A stretch of DNA of 48,262 nucleotides from Corallococcus sp. CA053C (GCF_003611675.1 NZ_RAWA01000027.1:1-48262); one strand, 5' to 3'; positions 1 through 8,934 are shown, counted from the stretch's first letter. The notes: generated by a model not told the origin, from the letters alone. Numbers and translations: made by a program.

Positions 1-271
1 CCCCGACGATGCCGCCCTTGAAGGGCAGCCCGCCCTGCACGTTGAGCTTCATCGTGACGGCCGCCGTGTGCCAGCCGCTGGCCGCGAGCCCCTCGAACAG
101 CGTGCCCTTCGCGACCGCGTCGTCCAGGTGGAACCCCTGCGGATCGAACTCGCGGGCGAACGCGAGGATCTGCGCTTCATCCACGGCGTGCGTGCCGCTG
201 ACGAACCGCTGCCCCACCTGGAGGTCGTCCAGGAACAACGCCCCGCGCTCACCCGGCTGTGACATGGCCAT
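1..271 (-). CDS. MaoC-like (R)-hydratase/dehydratase, N-terminal part
   Basis: The visible 90 residues are the N-terminal half of a MaoC-type hotdog-fold hydratase; the C-terminus lies beyond the left window edge. Family members hydrate 2-enoyl-CoA or related thioesters, or act as a domain of unknown substrate. The family pattern is clear: FLDDLQVGQRF, then an ILAFAREFDPQGFHLDD segment (the D-Q-x-x-H region typical of MaoC), then LFEGLAASGWHTAA. The start is the ATG at 271, with a GAGGGAG ribosome site about 7 bases upstream; a second in-frame ATG lies two codons later (265). The gene is divergent from the acyltransferase that follows. The substrate cannot be told from this fragment. Confidence 0.85.
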   Translation of the reverse strand, partial: MAMSQPGERGALFLDDLQVGQRFVSGTHAVDEAQILAFAREFDPQGFHLDDAVAKGTLFEGLAASGWHTAAVTMKLNVQGGLPFKGGIVG

Positions 272-327
272 GACAATGCTCCCTCACGCTGCGTGCGTCG
301 CGCGATGATAGTGCTCACTCTCCGTGG

Positions 328-1095
328 GTGGATCCGCCAATCCATGACAGACTGGGGCCTATCCGAATCCTCTTCTCGATTGCCTTCTGGGCCTTCTTCG
401 CGCTGTCCAGCACGGCGCTCTTCATTGGAGCCGTCCTGCTGTGGGCCGTCACGCGTCCGTTCGACGCGGATGGGCGCGTGCTCCACCTCTACTCATGCTT
501 CTGGGCACAGCTGTACTTCTACGTGAACCCGCTGTGGCACCTGCGGGTGGAGGGCCGCGAACGGCTGCCGTGGAGGGGCGCGGCGGTGCTCGTCGCCAAC
601 CACGAGTCGCTGGGGGACATCCTCGTCCTCTTCGGCCTCTACCGGCCCTTCAAGTGGGTCTCCAAGGCGGAGAACTTCAAGCTGCCGCTCATCGGTTGGA
701 ACATGCACCTCAACCGCTACGTGCCGCTGGTGCGTGGAGACCGCGCGAGCATCATCCAGATGATGGCCGGGTGTGAGCGCTGGCTGTCGCGCGGCATCCC
801 CATCCTGATGTTCCCCGAAGGCACCCGCTCCAAGGACGGCGAGGTGAAGCCCTTCAAGGACGGCGCCTTCACGCTGTCCATCCAGCAGCGCTGCCCCATC
901 ATCCCCGTCGTCCTCACCGGCACCGCACGGACCATGCCCAAGCACGGGCTGGTGTTCCGGCAGTCGGTCCATGCCCGGGTGCGCGTGCTGGAGCCCATCG
1001 ACCCGGCGGGCTTCGGCGGGGACGTGCAGGCCCTGCGTGACCACGTGCGCGACGTCATTGTTCGCGAAAAGGCGCGCATGGAAGCCGAACGTTGA
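328..1095 (+). CDS. PlsC-type 1-acylglycerol-3-phosphate O-acyltransferase
   Basis: Predicted lysophosphatidic acid acyltransferase that adds the second acyl chain during phospholipid synthesis at the inner membrane. A hydrophobic N-terminal segment (about residues 12-42) anchors it. The catalytic HX4D motif is NHESLGD (His92 to Asp97), the glycerophosphate-binding motif is FPEGTRSKDG (162-171), and a PIIPVV block follows, all in family order. The length of 255 residues is normal. The start used is GTG at 328; the ribosome site there is poor, so the exact N-terminus is uncertain. It is divergent from the MaoC gene, and the Omp85-type gene follows on the same strand after about 70 bases. Several homologues per genome are usual, so the assignment to the main phospholipid pathway is not secure. 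Confidence 0.85.
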   Translation: MDPPIHDRLGPIRILFSIAFWAFFALSSTALFIGAVLLWAVTRPFDADGRVLHLYSCFWAQLYFYVNPLWHLRVEGRERLPWRGAAVLVANHESLGDILVLFGLYRPFKWVSKAENFKLPLIGWNMHLNRYVPLVRGDRASIIQMMAGCERWLSRGIPILMFPEGTRSKDGEVKPFKDGAFTLSIQQRCPIIPVVLTGTARTMPKHGLVFRQSVHARVRVLEPIDPAGFGGDVQALRDHVRDVIVREKARMEAER

Positions 1096-1168
1096 ACATC
1101 ACGCGCCCGCGCCGGCCGTCATGAGATGAAACCGTCGGCCCGCGAGCGCCTCGGGGTATGAGCACCGC

Positions 1169-2566
1169 GTGCTTGTCGCCCTGCCTCCCCACCGCGTCGT
1201 CCCCCTCCTCGCCGTCCTCCTCCTGGCGCTCGCGGCCCCCCGTGCCCGCGCCGAGGACACCCCACCGTCCATTTCCGGACGCTCGGAGGTGGCGGAGGTC
1301 GTGGTGGACAGCCCGGGCAAGACGAAGCCGGGGACGGTCAGCTCCTACGCGCAGCTGGGCGTGGGAGACCCCGTCGACGACGAGGAGCTGAAGAAGGTGG
1401 AGCGGCGCCTGCTGTCCACGGGCCTGTTCCAGGACGTGCATGTCCGCACGGAGCCCCTGCCCGACGGCCGCGTGCGGCTGATGCTGGAGGTGAAGGACAA
1501 GGCGTCGTGGGTGGTGGCCCCCACGGTGACGCTGTCCTCCGGCAACACCGGTGGCGGCGTGCTCTACGCGGAGAACAACCTGGCGGGCCGCGCGAAGAAG
1601 TTCGCCACCGGCGTCCAGGTGAGCACCGGCGAGAGCGGCCTCTTCGTGGGCTACCTGGATCCGCTCGTCTTCGGGTTCCCGCAGCTCAAGTTCAGCCTGG
1701 AGGGACTGCTGCGCAGCGACCGCGTGGACGAGTACCTCCCGGACGCCAGCCAGGACGACCCCGCCGTCGTCCGGCGGACGCGCCTCAACTCGGCGTCCGG
1801 CGCCGGCGAGCTGGGCTTCATCCTCTTCGAGCGGGTGCGCGCGGCGGCGAAGTACCGCCTGTCCAGCATCGACGCGCAGGCCCCCGACCCCGAGAAGCCG
1901 GTGACGGAACAGGCCTTCTCCACCGGCCCGTCCCTGCTCGACACGTCCGTGCGCTTCATGGTGGGCCTGGACTCGCGGCAGACGCTGCACGCGGTGACGG
2001 AGGGCATCAACGTGGAGGGCTCCTACGAGGTGTCCGCGCCGGGCGTGGGGAGCGAGTTCCACTACCGCAAGTTCGGCGTCCTCTACCGCCACGGCGTGCG
2101 CTTCTTCAAGGAGCACAACCTCATGCTGCGAGGCGAGCTGTCCGTGGGAAAGGACCTGCCCTTCCACCAGGAGCTGGTGATGGGAGGCAACACCCTGCGC
2201 GGCTTCCAGTACCGCCAGTTCCGGGGCGACACGCGGCTCACCTTCACGGCCGAGTACCACTTCCCGCTCTTCACCATCAAATCCCTCGCCTTCCGGGGCG
2301 TGGGCTTCTCCGACACGGGCGTCATCGCCTTCCGCGAGCTGCCCGAAGACGGGCAACTGCGCGATGCCAACGGCCGCGTCATCCGCGGCTACCTGCCCGA
2401 GTCGAAGTCCGGCCTCGAGAACGCCACCGTGGCCCAGGGTGTGGGCGCGGGCCTGCGCCTGTACCTGAGCAACGTCGTGCTGCCCCTGCTCGGAGTGGAC
2501 GTGGCCTACGGCGTCAACTCCGGGCAGGTGCGCGTCTACCTCGTCGCGGGCGTCACGCCTTCGTGA
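1169..2566 (+). CDS. Omp85/BamA-TamA family outer-membrane protein
   Basis: A 465-residue outer-membrane barrel of the Omp85 superfamily. A signal peptide (residues 1-29, cleavage after ...PRARA) is followed by a single POTRA-like domain (about 40-115, with the typical LxxVERRLLSTGLFQDVHV pattern), then a surface-antigen barrel with the LRGF motif (...GNTLRGFQYRQF). One POTRA makes it much shorter than BamA (five POTRA), so it is an accessory member rather than the essential BamA. The C-terminus ends in VTPS instead of the usual terminal aromatic residue. The start is GTG at 1169, chosen because it gives an intact signal peptide; the ATG at 1158 is out of frame. The function within the family (insertion, secretion or lipid transport) is unknown. 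Confidence 0.85.
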   Translation: MLVALPPHRVVPLLAVLLLALAAPRARAEDTPPSISGRSEVAEVVVDSPGKTKPGTVSSYAQLGVGDPVDDEELKKVERRLLSTGLFQDVHVRTEPLPDGRVRLMLEVKDKASWVVAPTVTLSSGNTGGGVLYAENNLAGRAKKFATGVQVSTGESGLFVGYLDPLVFGFPQLKFSLEGLLRSDRVDEYLPDASQDDPAVVRRTRLNSASGAGELGFILFERVRAAAKYRLSSIDAQAPDPEKPVTEQAFSTGPSLLDTSVRFMVGLDSRQTLHAVTEGINVEGSYEVSAPGVGSEFHYRKFGVLYRHGVRFFKEHNLMLRGELSVGKDLPFHQELVMGGNTLRGFQYRQFRGDTRLTFTAEYHFPLFTIKSLAFRGVGFSDTGVIAFRELPEDGQLRDANGRVIRGYLPESKSGLENATVAQGVGAGLRLYLSNVVLPLLGVDVAYGVNSGQVRVYLVAGVTPS

Positions 2567-2582
2567 CGGCAGACGCCCGGAC

Positions 2583-2897
2583 CTACTGCGGCGCCACCGC
2601 GCAGACGAACTTCCAGGTGGTCGAGTAGCTGGACACCACACCCCAGTTGGTCAGGGGCGTCGCGCTCGAACAACCCGACTCGCGGATGCCCACCAGCGTC
2701 GTCCTGGTCGCGTCGCTGTAGTAGTTCACGTGCGTCCCGTAGGTGTTTCCACCGCCGCCAACGGGGGTCAGCTGGGTCTTGTCATCCGCGACCGGCGTGG
2801 AGGGTGACTGGGATTCGTCCGCCTCCACTCCACCGCCACACCCCGCCAGCTGGAGCGCGAGGACCGCCAGGGAAGAAATCAGCAGACGCTTCATCAT
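2583..2897 (-). CDS. small secreted lipoprotein, possibly DUF6289-like
   Basis: A 104-residue predicted lipoprotein. The start is the double ATG at 2897, with AGGAGA 7 bases upstream. A short lipoprotein signal ends in LQLAGC, followed by an acidic Ser/Pro-rich linker and a C-terminal region (about residues 50-104) with GTHVNYYSDATRTTLVGIRE and a WG-x-x-S-Y segment with two Cys. The YYSD...VG...C...WG pattern recalls the small DUF6289 proteins common in myxobacteria and streptomycetes, whose function is unknown; this match is from memory and tentative. It converges with the Omp85 gene (16 bases between stops) and is divergent from the glycosidase gene. Confidence 0.75.
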   Translation of the reverse strand: MMKRLLISSLAVLALQLAGCGGGVEADESQSPSTPVADDKTQLTPVGGGGNTYGTHVNYYSDATRTTLVGIRESGCSSATPLTNWGVVSSYSTTWKFVCAVAPQ

Positions 2898-2987
2898 GTA
2901 TCTCTCCTGTTTTGCGTGGAGGGCAATCCTATCGAGGAAGCGCCTGGGAAATCCATGGCTCGCGAGATCGACTAGGGTAACCCGAGA

Positions 2988-3010
2988 ATTCGGTGTTTTT
3001 CCTACCGAAT
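2988..3010 (+). promoter_or_regulatory. inverted repeat just upstream of the secreted glycosidase
   Basis: Perfect 7-base arms ATTCGGT (2988-2994) and ACCGAAT (3004-3010) flank a T-rich 9-base loop, ending 17 bases before the glycosidase start codon. It could be an operator or a 5'-leader hairpin; it sits in the 130-base divergent gap that also serves the small lipoprotein gene. Confidence 0.4.
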
Positions 3011-3027
3011 CCAGACAGGGCTCCCCC

Positions 3028-6000
3028 ATGCGTGGATTGAAGACCGTCGCGTTGCTCGCGGCGGTGACGTCCGTGTTGTCCCCCGGGTTGTCGCGCGCGC
3101 AGTCGATTGCGGCGGCGCACGTGTATCACAACCACATGCCCAACTTCTGGCCGTACTACGACGTCTCGCAGTACGCGACGACGCCCGTGGGCGGCCCCAT
3201 CCGCTACGCCTACGACGCGCAGGTCATCCAGCTCAAGCAGTCCCCGCCGGCGAACTACACGTACTTCCTGCCGTCGGGCGCGCCCATGCCGCACGACGAC
3301 CTGGTGACGTACTACTCGCACAACGCGAAGACGGGCGCGTACCTGTACTGGCCGCCGGACGTCGCGCAGGACATGCGCACCAACGCGGCCACCGGCCAGG
3401 TGCACGTGACGATGTCCGGCGCGGTGGTGAACAACGTCAACGACCTGTCCACGCGCAAGAACGTCGCGGGCTACGACAACGCTGCGTGGGGTTCGCCGTG
3501 GAAGGCGAAGTACGACGCGCTGCGCACCCCCGCCGGCAAGCGCTCGTTGGACCTCATCCACTTCACCGGGCACCACAGCATGGGGCCGCTGGTGGGGCCG
3601 GACTACTTCCTCAAGGACCTCGTCTACCAGAGCGCCACGCTCGCGCAGCCGTACTTCCTGGGCGGCAGCTTCCAGTCGTCGCCGGGCTTCTTCCCGACGG
3701 AGCTGGGGTTCTCCGAGCGGCTGGTGCCCACGCTGGCGAAGCTGGGCATCCAGTGGTCCGTCATCGGGGACAACCACTTCTCGCGCACGCTGAAGGACTA
3801 CCCGTTCCTCAACGACCCGGGCGCGGACACGCTGGTGTCCCCGCCCAACCGCGCGGACCTGCAGAACACGAGCGGCGTGGGCAGCTGGGTGAGCGCGCAG
3901 ATGGCGCACGAGCAGCAGACCATCCGCAACAAGTACCCCTTCGCCTCCACGCCGCACTGGGTGCGCTACGTGGACCCCGCCACGGGCGCCGAGTCCCGCG
4001 TCGTGGGCATCCCGGTGAACCAGAACGGCTCCTGGCTGGAGGGCTGGGAGGGCTCCGCGACGGTGGACGTCGTGAACCTCCAGAGCTTCGAGGGGCTGGT
4101 GCCGCAGCGGCAGTTCTTCGTGCTCGCCCATGACGGCGACAACAGCGGCGGCCGGGCCGGCTCCGCGGACACCTGGTACAACGGCCGCACGGCCACCTGC
4201 GCCGCGGGCGTGCAGTGCGTGGGCATCAGCGAGTACCTCACGGCCCACACGCCCGTCGCGAGCGACGTCGTGCACGTGCAGGACGGCTCGTGGGTGGACA
4301 CCCGCGACTCGTCGTCGGATCCGCAGTGGCACCACTGGCGCCTGCCCATGGGCATCTGGAAGGGCCAGTTCCCCGCCTTCAACACGGCCACCGGCCTCAA
4401 CCTGGCGCCGAAGACGAACCTGAGCGGCCTCCAGGAAGGGATGACGGTCTCCTTCGAGCACGGCTGGCACTACCTGGAGCGCAACTTCGCCCAGCTCCAG
4501 GCCGCGCTCGACTACGCGAGGACGGCCGAGCAGATCTGGCTGGATGCGCACCCCAACCACTGGAAGCCCACCACGGCGCTCGACAGCCAGGTGACGCACG
4601 CGGGCAACCAGCTCAACCCGTGGATGTACGCGTTCCCCGTGAAGGGAGACGCGGCCAATGACTGGGCCGGCGGCGCGAACCCGGCGGAGCTGGCCTGGTA
4701 CTTCCTGCTGCCCGCGATGGACTCCGGCTTCGGCTACTACGACGAGAACGTGGACGACATCGTCAAGCCGACGCTGTCCTTCAACCAGTCGCTCTACTTC
4801 TCCAAGCCCTACGTGCAGGACCGGCTCACGCAGGACCGCACGGGCCCTGCCGTGTGGTGGGCCCAGCGCTGGCCGTACAACCCCGGCAGCGCCAACACGG
4901 ACAAGTCCGAGGGCTGGACGCTGCACCACTTCAACAACGTGTTCGGCCTCTACACGTATGCCCATGACGTGAGCGGCATCGCCAGCATCAAGGCGCGCGT
5001 GCGCGTGCACACGGCGAAGGTCATCGACCCCACGGACAACACGCACAAGGTCTATGACCCGGCGGCGCTGAAGGCGGCGGGCGTCCCGAACATCGACCCC
5101 GCGCGCGTGGGCGCCTGGGTGGACCTCCCGCTCAAGCGCAGGGACCTGCGCCCGTCGATGAACGGCGTGTCCTGGCAGCCCGCGCACCTGGCGGTGATGG
5201 CGAAGGTGCCGGCACAGGAGACCGGAGACCTCTACTACGTGACGACGGGCAGCTACCGCGACCAGCTGCTCGACTACTACATCGAGGCCACCGACACGCG
5301 CGGCAACGTCACCCGCGGTGAGATCCAATCCGTCTACGTGGGCGCGGGCCGCTACACGCTGACGGGCGGCAAGTACGTGGAGGATGTGAATGGCGCCGTG
5401 ACGGGCACGTCGCCCTTCCTGGTGGTGGACACCACCGCGCCCTCCGCGCCCACGGGCCTCGCGGCGGCCACGCGCACGGACCGCTCGGTGAAGCTCGCGT
5501 GGACAGCCTCCACGGACGACGTGGGCGTGGCGGACTACCTCGTCTTCCGCGCGGGCACGCAGGTGGGCACCAGCGCCACGCCGTCCTTCACGGACACGGG
5601 CCTGACGCCGAACACGACCTACAGCTACACGGTGAAGGCGCGCGACGCGGCGGGCAACCTCTCCGGCGCGAGCAGCGCGCTCTCCGTCACCACGCAGGCC
5701 CCGGACACGGTGGCACCGTCGGTGCCCACGGGGCTTTCGTCATCCACGGTGACGAGCTCGTCGGTGGCGCTGTCCTGGACGGCCTCCACGGATGATCAGG
5801 GCGTCGCCGGCTACCTCGTGCTGCGCGAGGGCGTGCAGGTGGCGGCCGTCGCCGGGACGACCTACACGGACACGGGCCTCTCCTCCTCCACCACGTACCG
5901 CTACACCGTGAAGGCCCAGGACGCGGCGGGCAACACGTCCGCGGCGAGCACCGCGCTCCCGGTGACGACGGGCACGGGCTACACCACCACGGTCTATTAC

Positions 6001-7386
6001 AAGAAGGGCTTCGCCACGCCCTACCTCCACTTCCGCCCGGCGGGCGGGACGTGGACGACGGCCCCGGGCCAGGCCATGCCCGACGCGGAGGTCGCGGGCT
6101 ACGCGAAGCTCACCGTCAACCTGGGCGCGGTAGACAAGCTGGAGGCCGTCTTCAACAACGGCAGCGGCACGTGGGACAACAACAACGGGCTGAACTACCT
6201 GTTCCCCGCGGGCACCTCCACGTTCAACGCCGGCACCATCACGCCGGGAGGGCCGGTGGTGGACACCACTGCGCCGTCCACGCCGACGGGCCTCGCGGCG
6301 CCGTCAAGGACAGACACCTCCGTGTCCCTGTCCTGGACGGCCTCCACGGACAACGTGGGCGTCACGGGCTACCTCGTGTTCCGCAATGGCACGCAGGTGG
6401 GCACGCCCACGGGCACCAGCTTCACCGACACCGGGCTCTCCAGCGGCGTCGCGTATGGCTACACGGTGAAGGCGAAGGACGCGGCGGGAAACCTCTCCGC
6501 GACGAGCACCACCCTGTCCGTCACCACCAGCACGGGTAGCACCGCGACCGTGTATTACAAGAAGGGCTTCGCCACGCCCTACATGCACTACCGCCCGGCG
6601 GGTGGAACGTGGACGACGGCCCCGGGCCAGGCCATGCCCGACGCGGAGGTGGCCGGCTACGCGAAGCTCACCGTCAGCCTGGGCAGCGCGACGCAGCTCG
6701 AGGCGGTGTTCAACAACGGCAGCGGCACGTGGGACAACAACGGCGGGCTCAACTACTTCCTGCCGGAGGGCACCTCCACGTTCACCGCGGGCGTCATCAC
6801 GGCCGGCGCGCCCTCCACCGACACCACGGCGCCGAGCGTCCCCACGGGCCTCGCATCTCCGTCCAAGACCGCCACGACGGTGAGCCTGACGTGGACGGCC
6901 TCCACGGACGCCAGCGGCATCGCGGGCTACGACGTGTACCGGGCGGGGACGCTCGTGGGTTCGCCCACGGCCACGGCCTACACGGACACCGGGCTCACGC
7001 TGGGCACGGCCTACAGCTACACGGTGCGCGCCCGGGACAACGCCGGGAACGCGTCCGCGCGCAGCGGTGCCCTGAGCGTCACCACCGCGACGTCCGGCGC
7101 CTCCGTCACCTTCCGCGAGACGGCGAGCACCGTGCAGGGGCAGAACATCTTCGTCGTGGGCAGCCTGCCCGCGCTGGGGAGCTGGAGCCCGGCGGCGGCC
7201 ATCGCGCTCTCGCCGGCCAACTACCCGACGTGGGACGCGACGGTGGGCCTGCCCGGCTCCACGGCGTTTGAATACAAGTACATCAAGAAGGACGGCGGCG
7301 GGAACGTCGTCTGGGAGGGCGGCACCAACCGCGCCTCGACCACACCGGCCAGTGGAACCGTGACGCTCAACGACACCTGGAAGTAA
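3028..7386 (+). CDS. secreted GH57-like starch-active enzyme with FN3, CBM25-like and CBM20 modules
   Basis: A 1452-residue exported polysaccharide-active enzyme. Order: signal peptide (1-24, ...LSRAQS), GH57-like catalytic region (about 28-790), FN3 (803-893), FN3 (893-983), CBM25-like module beginning VYYKKGFATPY (985-1075), FN3 (1078-1169), second CBM25-like module (1171-1263), FN3 (1264-1354), and a C-terminal CBM20 starch-binding domain (1360-1452, IFVVGSLPALGSWSP). In the catalytic region FFPTELGFS (Glu225) and AHDGDN (Asp369/Asp371) sit where GH57 enzymes have their Glu nucleophile and Asp acid/base; this residue match is my inference. The starch-binding modules suggest an alpha-glucan substrate (amylopullulanase or alpha-amylase activity). 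The ATG at 3028 is chosen because the signal peptide starts there; the ribosome site is weak. Confidence 0.8.
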   Translation: MRGLKTVALLAAVTSVLSPGLSRAQSIAAAHVYHNHMPNFWPYYDVSQYATTPVGGPIRYAYDAQVIQLKQSPPANYTYFLPSGAPMPHDDLVTYYSHNAKTGAYLYWPPDVAQDMRTNAATGQVHVTMSGAVVNNVNDLSTRKNVAGYDNAAWGSPWKAKYDALRTPAGKRSLDLIHFTGHHSMGPLVGPDYFLKDLVYQSATLAQPYFLGGSFQSSPGFFPTELGFSERLVPTLAKLGIQWSVIGDNHFSRTLKDYPFLNDPGADTLVSPPNRADLQNTSGVGSWVSAQMAHEQQTIRNKYPFASTPHWVRYVDPATGAESRVVGIPVNQNGSWLEGWEGSATVDVVNLQSFEGLVPQRQFFVLAHDGDNSGGRAGSADTWYNGRTATCAAGVQCVGISEYLTAHTPVASDVVHVQDGSWVDTRDSSSDPQWHHWRLPMGIWKGQFPAFNTATGLNLAPKTNLSGLQEGMTVSFEHGWHYLERNFAQLQAALDYARTAEQIWLDAHPNHWKPTTALDSQVTHAGNQLNPWMYAFPVKGDAANDWAGGANPAELAWYFLLPAMDSGFGYYDENVDDIVKPTLSFNQSLYFSKPYVQDRLTQDRTGPAVWWAQRWPYNPGSANTDKSEGWTLHHFNNVFGLYTYAHDVSGIASIKARVRVHTAKVIDPTDNTHKVYDPAALKAAGVPNIDPARVGAWVDLPLKRRDLRPSMNGVSWQPAHLAVMAKVPAQETGDLYYVTTGSYRDQLLDYYIEATDTRGNVTRGEIQSVYVGAGRYTLTGGKYVEDVNGAVTGTSPFLVVDTTAPSAPTGLAAATRTDRSVKLAWTASTDDVGVADYLVFRAGTQVGTSATPSFTDTGLTPNTTYSYTVKARDAAGNLSGASSALSVTTQAPDTVAPSVPTGLSSSTVTSSSVALSWTASTDDQGVAGYLVLREGVQVAAVAGTTYTDTGLSSSTTYRYTVKAQDAAGNTSAASTALPVTTGTGYTTTVYYKKGFATPYLHFRPAGGTWTTAPGQAMPDAEVAGYAKLTVNLGAVDKLEAVFNNGSGTWDNNNGLNYLFPAGTSTFNAGTITPGGPVVDTTAPSTPTGLAAPSRTDTSVSLSWTASTDNVGVTGYLVFRNGTQVGTPTGTSFTDTGLSSGVAYGYTVKAKDAAGNLSATSTTLSVTTSTGSTATVYYKKGFATPYMHYRPAGGTWTTAPGQAMPDAEVAGYAKLTVSLGSATQLEAVFNNGSGTWDNNGGLNYFLPEGTSTFTAGVITAGAPSTDTTAPSVPTGLASPSKTATTVSLTWTASTDASGIAGYDVYRAGTLVGSPTATAYTDTGLTLGTAYSYTVRARDNAGNASARSGALSVTTATSGASVTFRETASTVQGQNIFVVGSLPALGSWSPAAAIALSPANYPTWDATVGLPGSTAFEYKYIKKDGGGNVVWEGGTNRASTTPASGTVTLNDTWK
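5707..6815 (+). repeat. tandem duplication of an FN3-CBM25 unit inside the glycosidase gene
   Basis: Two copies of an FN3 plus CBM25-like unit lie about 558 bases apart (the repeat TATTACAAGAAGGGCTTCGC begins at 5995 and at 6553). The CBM parts stay nearly identical at the DNA level over long stretches, for example 6050-6090 against 6608-6648. This suggests recent duplication or gene conversion. Confidence 0.8.
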
Positions 7387-7402
7387 CGCGTCGTCGCAGC
7401 CG

Positions 7403-7437
7403 GAGCCCCCGCGTGCTCACCCTGGGCGCGGGGGCTC
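7403..7437. terminator. hairpin terminator between convergent genes
   Basis: A perfect 11-base stem GAGCCCCCGCG (7403-7413) pairs with CGCGGGGGCTC (7427-7437) around a 13-base loop. It lies between the stops of the glycosidase (+) and the DUF4476 gene (-), so it may work in both directions. There is no long U-tract. Confidence 0.65.
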
Positions 7438-7448
7438 TTCACCAGCGA

Positions 7449-8084
7449 CTACTGCTCCGTGATGAGGTCGGTGTACTCGCTGCCGCTGATGGAGTTGTTC
7501 CACTTGGTGGAGAAGCCCAGCGCGTGCTGCGGATCCACCACGTGGGGCGCGGCCACCTTCGCCACGTCCAGGCGGGTGATCTCATTGTTGAAGAGGTCCA
7601 GCACCATGCCGAACTGCACCGCGGTGAGGTAGACGCGCTTGAGCATCTTGCCCGCCTTCTCCTCGCGGACGATCTCGTTGCTCTCGCTCTTGAGCGACTG
7701 GTAGAAGCCGCGCCAGGTGCTGGCGTCCATGGGGAACTGCCCGTCGCGCCGCGTGGTGCAGCCCTCGTCCGAACGCGTGCCACAGTCGCGGAACGAGGGC
7801 TCGCTCTGGACCTCGCGGACCTGCACCGTCTCCCCGTGGCCACGGCCCGAGTGCGTCGTCGTCCGCGTCTCCGTCCGGGTCTCCGTCGTCGTCGTGGTGC
7901 CACCCCGCACGCGCACCGAGGCGCTGCCCTCCCCATCCGTCCCCGACGTCCGGATCTGGATGCGGGCCGCGGGCATGTCCTGGGTGTCGGCGTCCACCTG
8001 CATGTCCATCTCCACCTCCTGGGCGAAGGAGACGGAGGACACGAACAGGGACGAAGCAAGCACTGCGCGAACGAACGGGGTCAT
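7449..8084 (-). CDS. exported DUF4476 domain protein
   Basis: A 211-residue exported protein. The ATG at 8084 has AGGAAG 6 bases upstream and begins a signal peptide cleaved after ...SSVSFA. A low-complexity Thr/Arg/Glu stretch follows (about residues 50-75, with TTTTTETRTETRTTTHSG), then a C-terminal DUF4476-like domain (about 110-211). The domain has FYQSLKSESNEIVREEKAGKML's pattern of charged helices and ends with a hydrophobic-aromatic helical segment. DUF4476 proteins are numerous in myxobacteria and have no known function. Two Cys (in FRDC and DEGC) between linker and domain could pair in the periplasm. It is divergent from the OB-fold lipoprotein (128-base gap). Confidence 0.8.
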   Translation of the reverse strand: MTPFVRAVLASSLFVSSVSFAQEVEMDMQVDADTQDMPAARIQIRTSGTDGEGSASVRVRGGTTTTTETRTETRTTTHSGRGHGETVQVREVQSEPSFRDCGTRSDEGCTTRRDGQFPMDASTWRGFYQSLKSESNEIVREEKAGKMLKRVYLTAVQFGMVLDLFNNEITRLDVAKVAAPHVVDPQHALGFSTKWNNSISGSEYTDLITEQ

Positions 8085-8212
8085 GGGGTCTTCCTGGAGG
8101 GTCGAGAGGCGCGGGGAGGCCCGCGCCGTGGGCGGTGCACCGCCGCGACCTCCGTACGAAGGATGGGTGGATTTATTCACCCGGAGTCAGTCCTTCCTGG
8201 CAGGTGGCTGAT

Positions 8213-8908
8213 ATGGACCGACCCATGAACCGAGCCCCACTCCCTTCCCTGCTCCCCCGGTCCTTCCTGGCGCTCGTTGGCGTCCTCGCGCTCGTGGTCA
8301 GCGCGTGCGGCGAATCCGTCACACCCATCGCCGAGGCGCGAGCGCTCGAGACGGGTGCAACGGTGACGGTGGAGGGCTACGTCTCCGTGCAGCCGGGCGC
8401 GTTTGTCTCCGCCCTGGGTGACGAAGGCTTCGCCGTGCAGGACGGGACCGGCGGCGTCTACGTCAAGATGGACGCGAAGCAGACCTTCGGGCGGGGGGCG
8501 CACGTGCGCGTCACCGGCACGCTGGACGAGCAGAACCAGCTGCGCATCCTCAAGGCCGCTCCCGAGGACGTCGAGCTGCGCTCCGGAACGCAGGAGGTGT
8601 CCCCGAAGGCGGTGAGCACCGGTGACGTGAACGAGTCCGTGGAGGGCCAGCTCATCACCGTCGCGGGCGCCGTCACCCAGCCGTTCCAGGACGACTCGCC
8701 CTACGGCTACAAGCTCTACATCAACGACGGCTCCGGTGAGGTACAGGTGTTCGTGCACGTCTCCGCCGGCTTCGACAAGGCGACGCTGCAGGCGCTCTCC
8801 GTCGGTGATTCCATCAGCGTGACGGGACTCGCCGCGCAGTACGAAGCCACCTACGAGGTGGCCCCGCGCCAGCCGGACGATCTGCGGCGCGTGGCCCCGA
8901 GGCCGTAA
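8213..8908 (+). CDS. tandem OB-fold lipoprotein
   Basis: A 231-residue predicted lipoprotein: the signal peptide ends in a lipobox-like LVVSAC (Cys near residue 31). Two OB-fold-like halves follow, each with the V-x-V-x-G...V-Q-D-G-T/D-G-S-G pattern: half 1 about 45-120 (GFAVQDGTGGVYV), half 2 about 135-225 (KLYINDGSGEVQVFV). Such domains are found in periplasmic and extracellular proteins, sometimes beside nucleases, and are often named only from the fold. No catalytic residues are visible. The start is ATG 8213, with an AGGTGG ribosome site; ATG 8225 is an alternative four codons in. It stands alone between two divergent or distant genes. Confidence 0.75.
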   Translation: MDRPMNRAPLPSLLPRSFLALVGVLALVVSACGESVTPIAEARALETGATVTVEGYVSVQPGAFVSALGDEGFAVQDGTGGVYVKMDAKQTFGRGAHVRVTGTLDEQNQLRILKAAPEDVELRSGTQEVSPKAVSTGDVNESVEGQLITVAGAVTQPFQDDSPYGYKLYINDGSGEVQVFVHVSAGFDKATLQALSVGDSISVTGLAAQYEATYEVAPRQPDDLRRVAPRP

Positions 8909-8934
8909 AGACCCCCCTCATCATGCCGGGGCCG

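Noticed and set aside
1055-2641. A 528-codon - strand frame opposite the Omp85-type gene.
   Set aside because: No recognisable motif; the + strand has a signal peptide, a POTRA-like domain and a barrel.
8165-8182. GGGTG/CACCC repeat around an AT-rich core between the DUF4476 and OB-fold genes.
   Set aside because: Arms of five G/C bases are expected by chance in this composition; nothing else supports a function.
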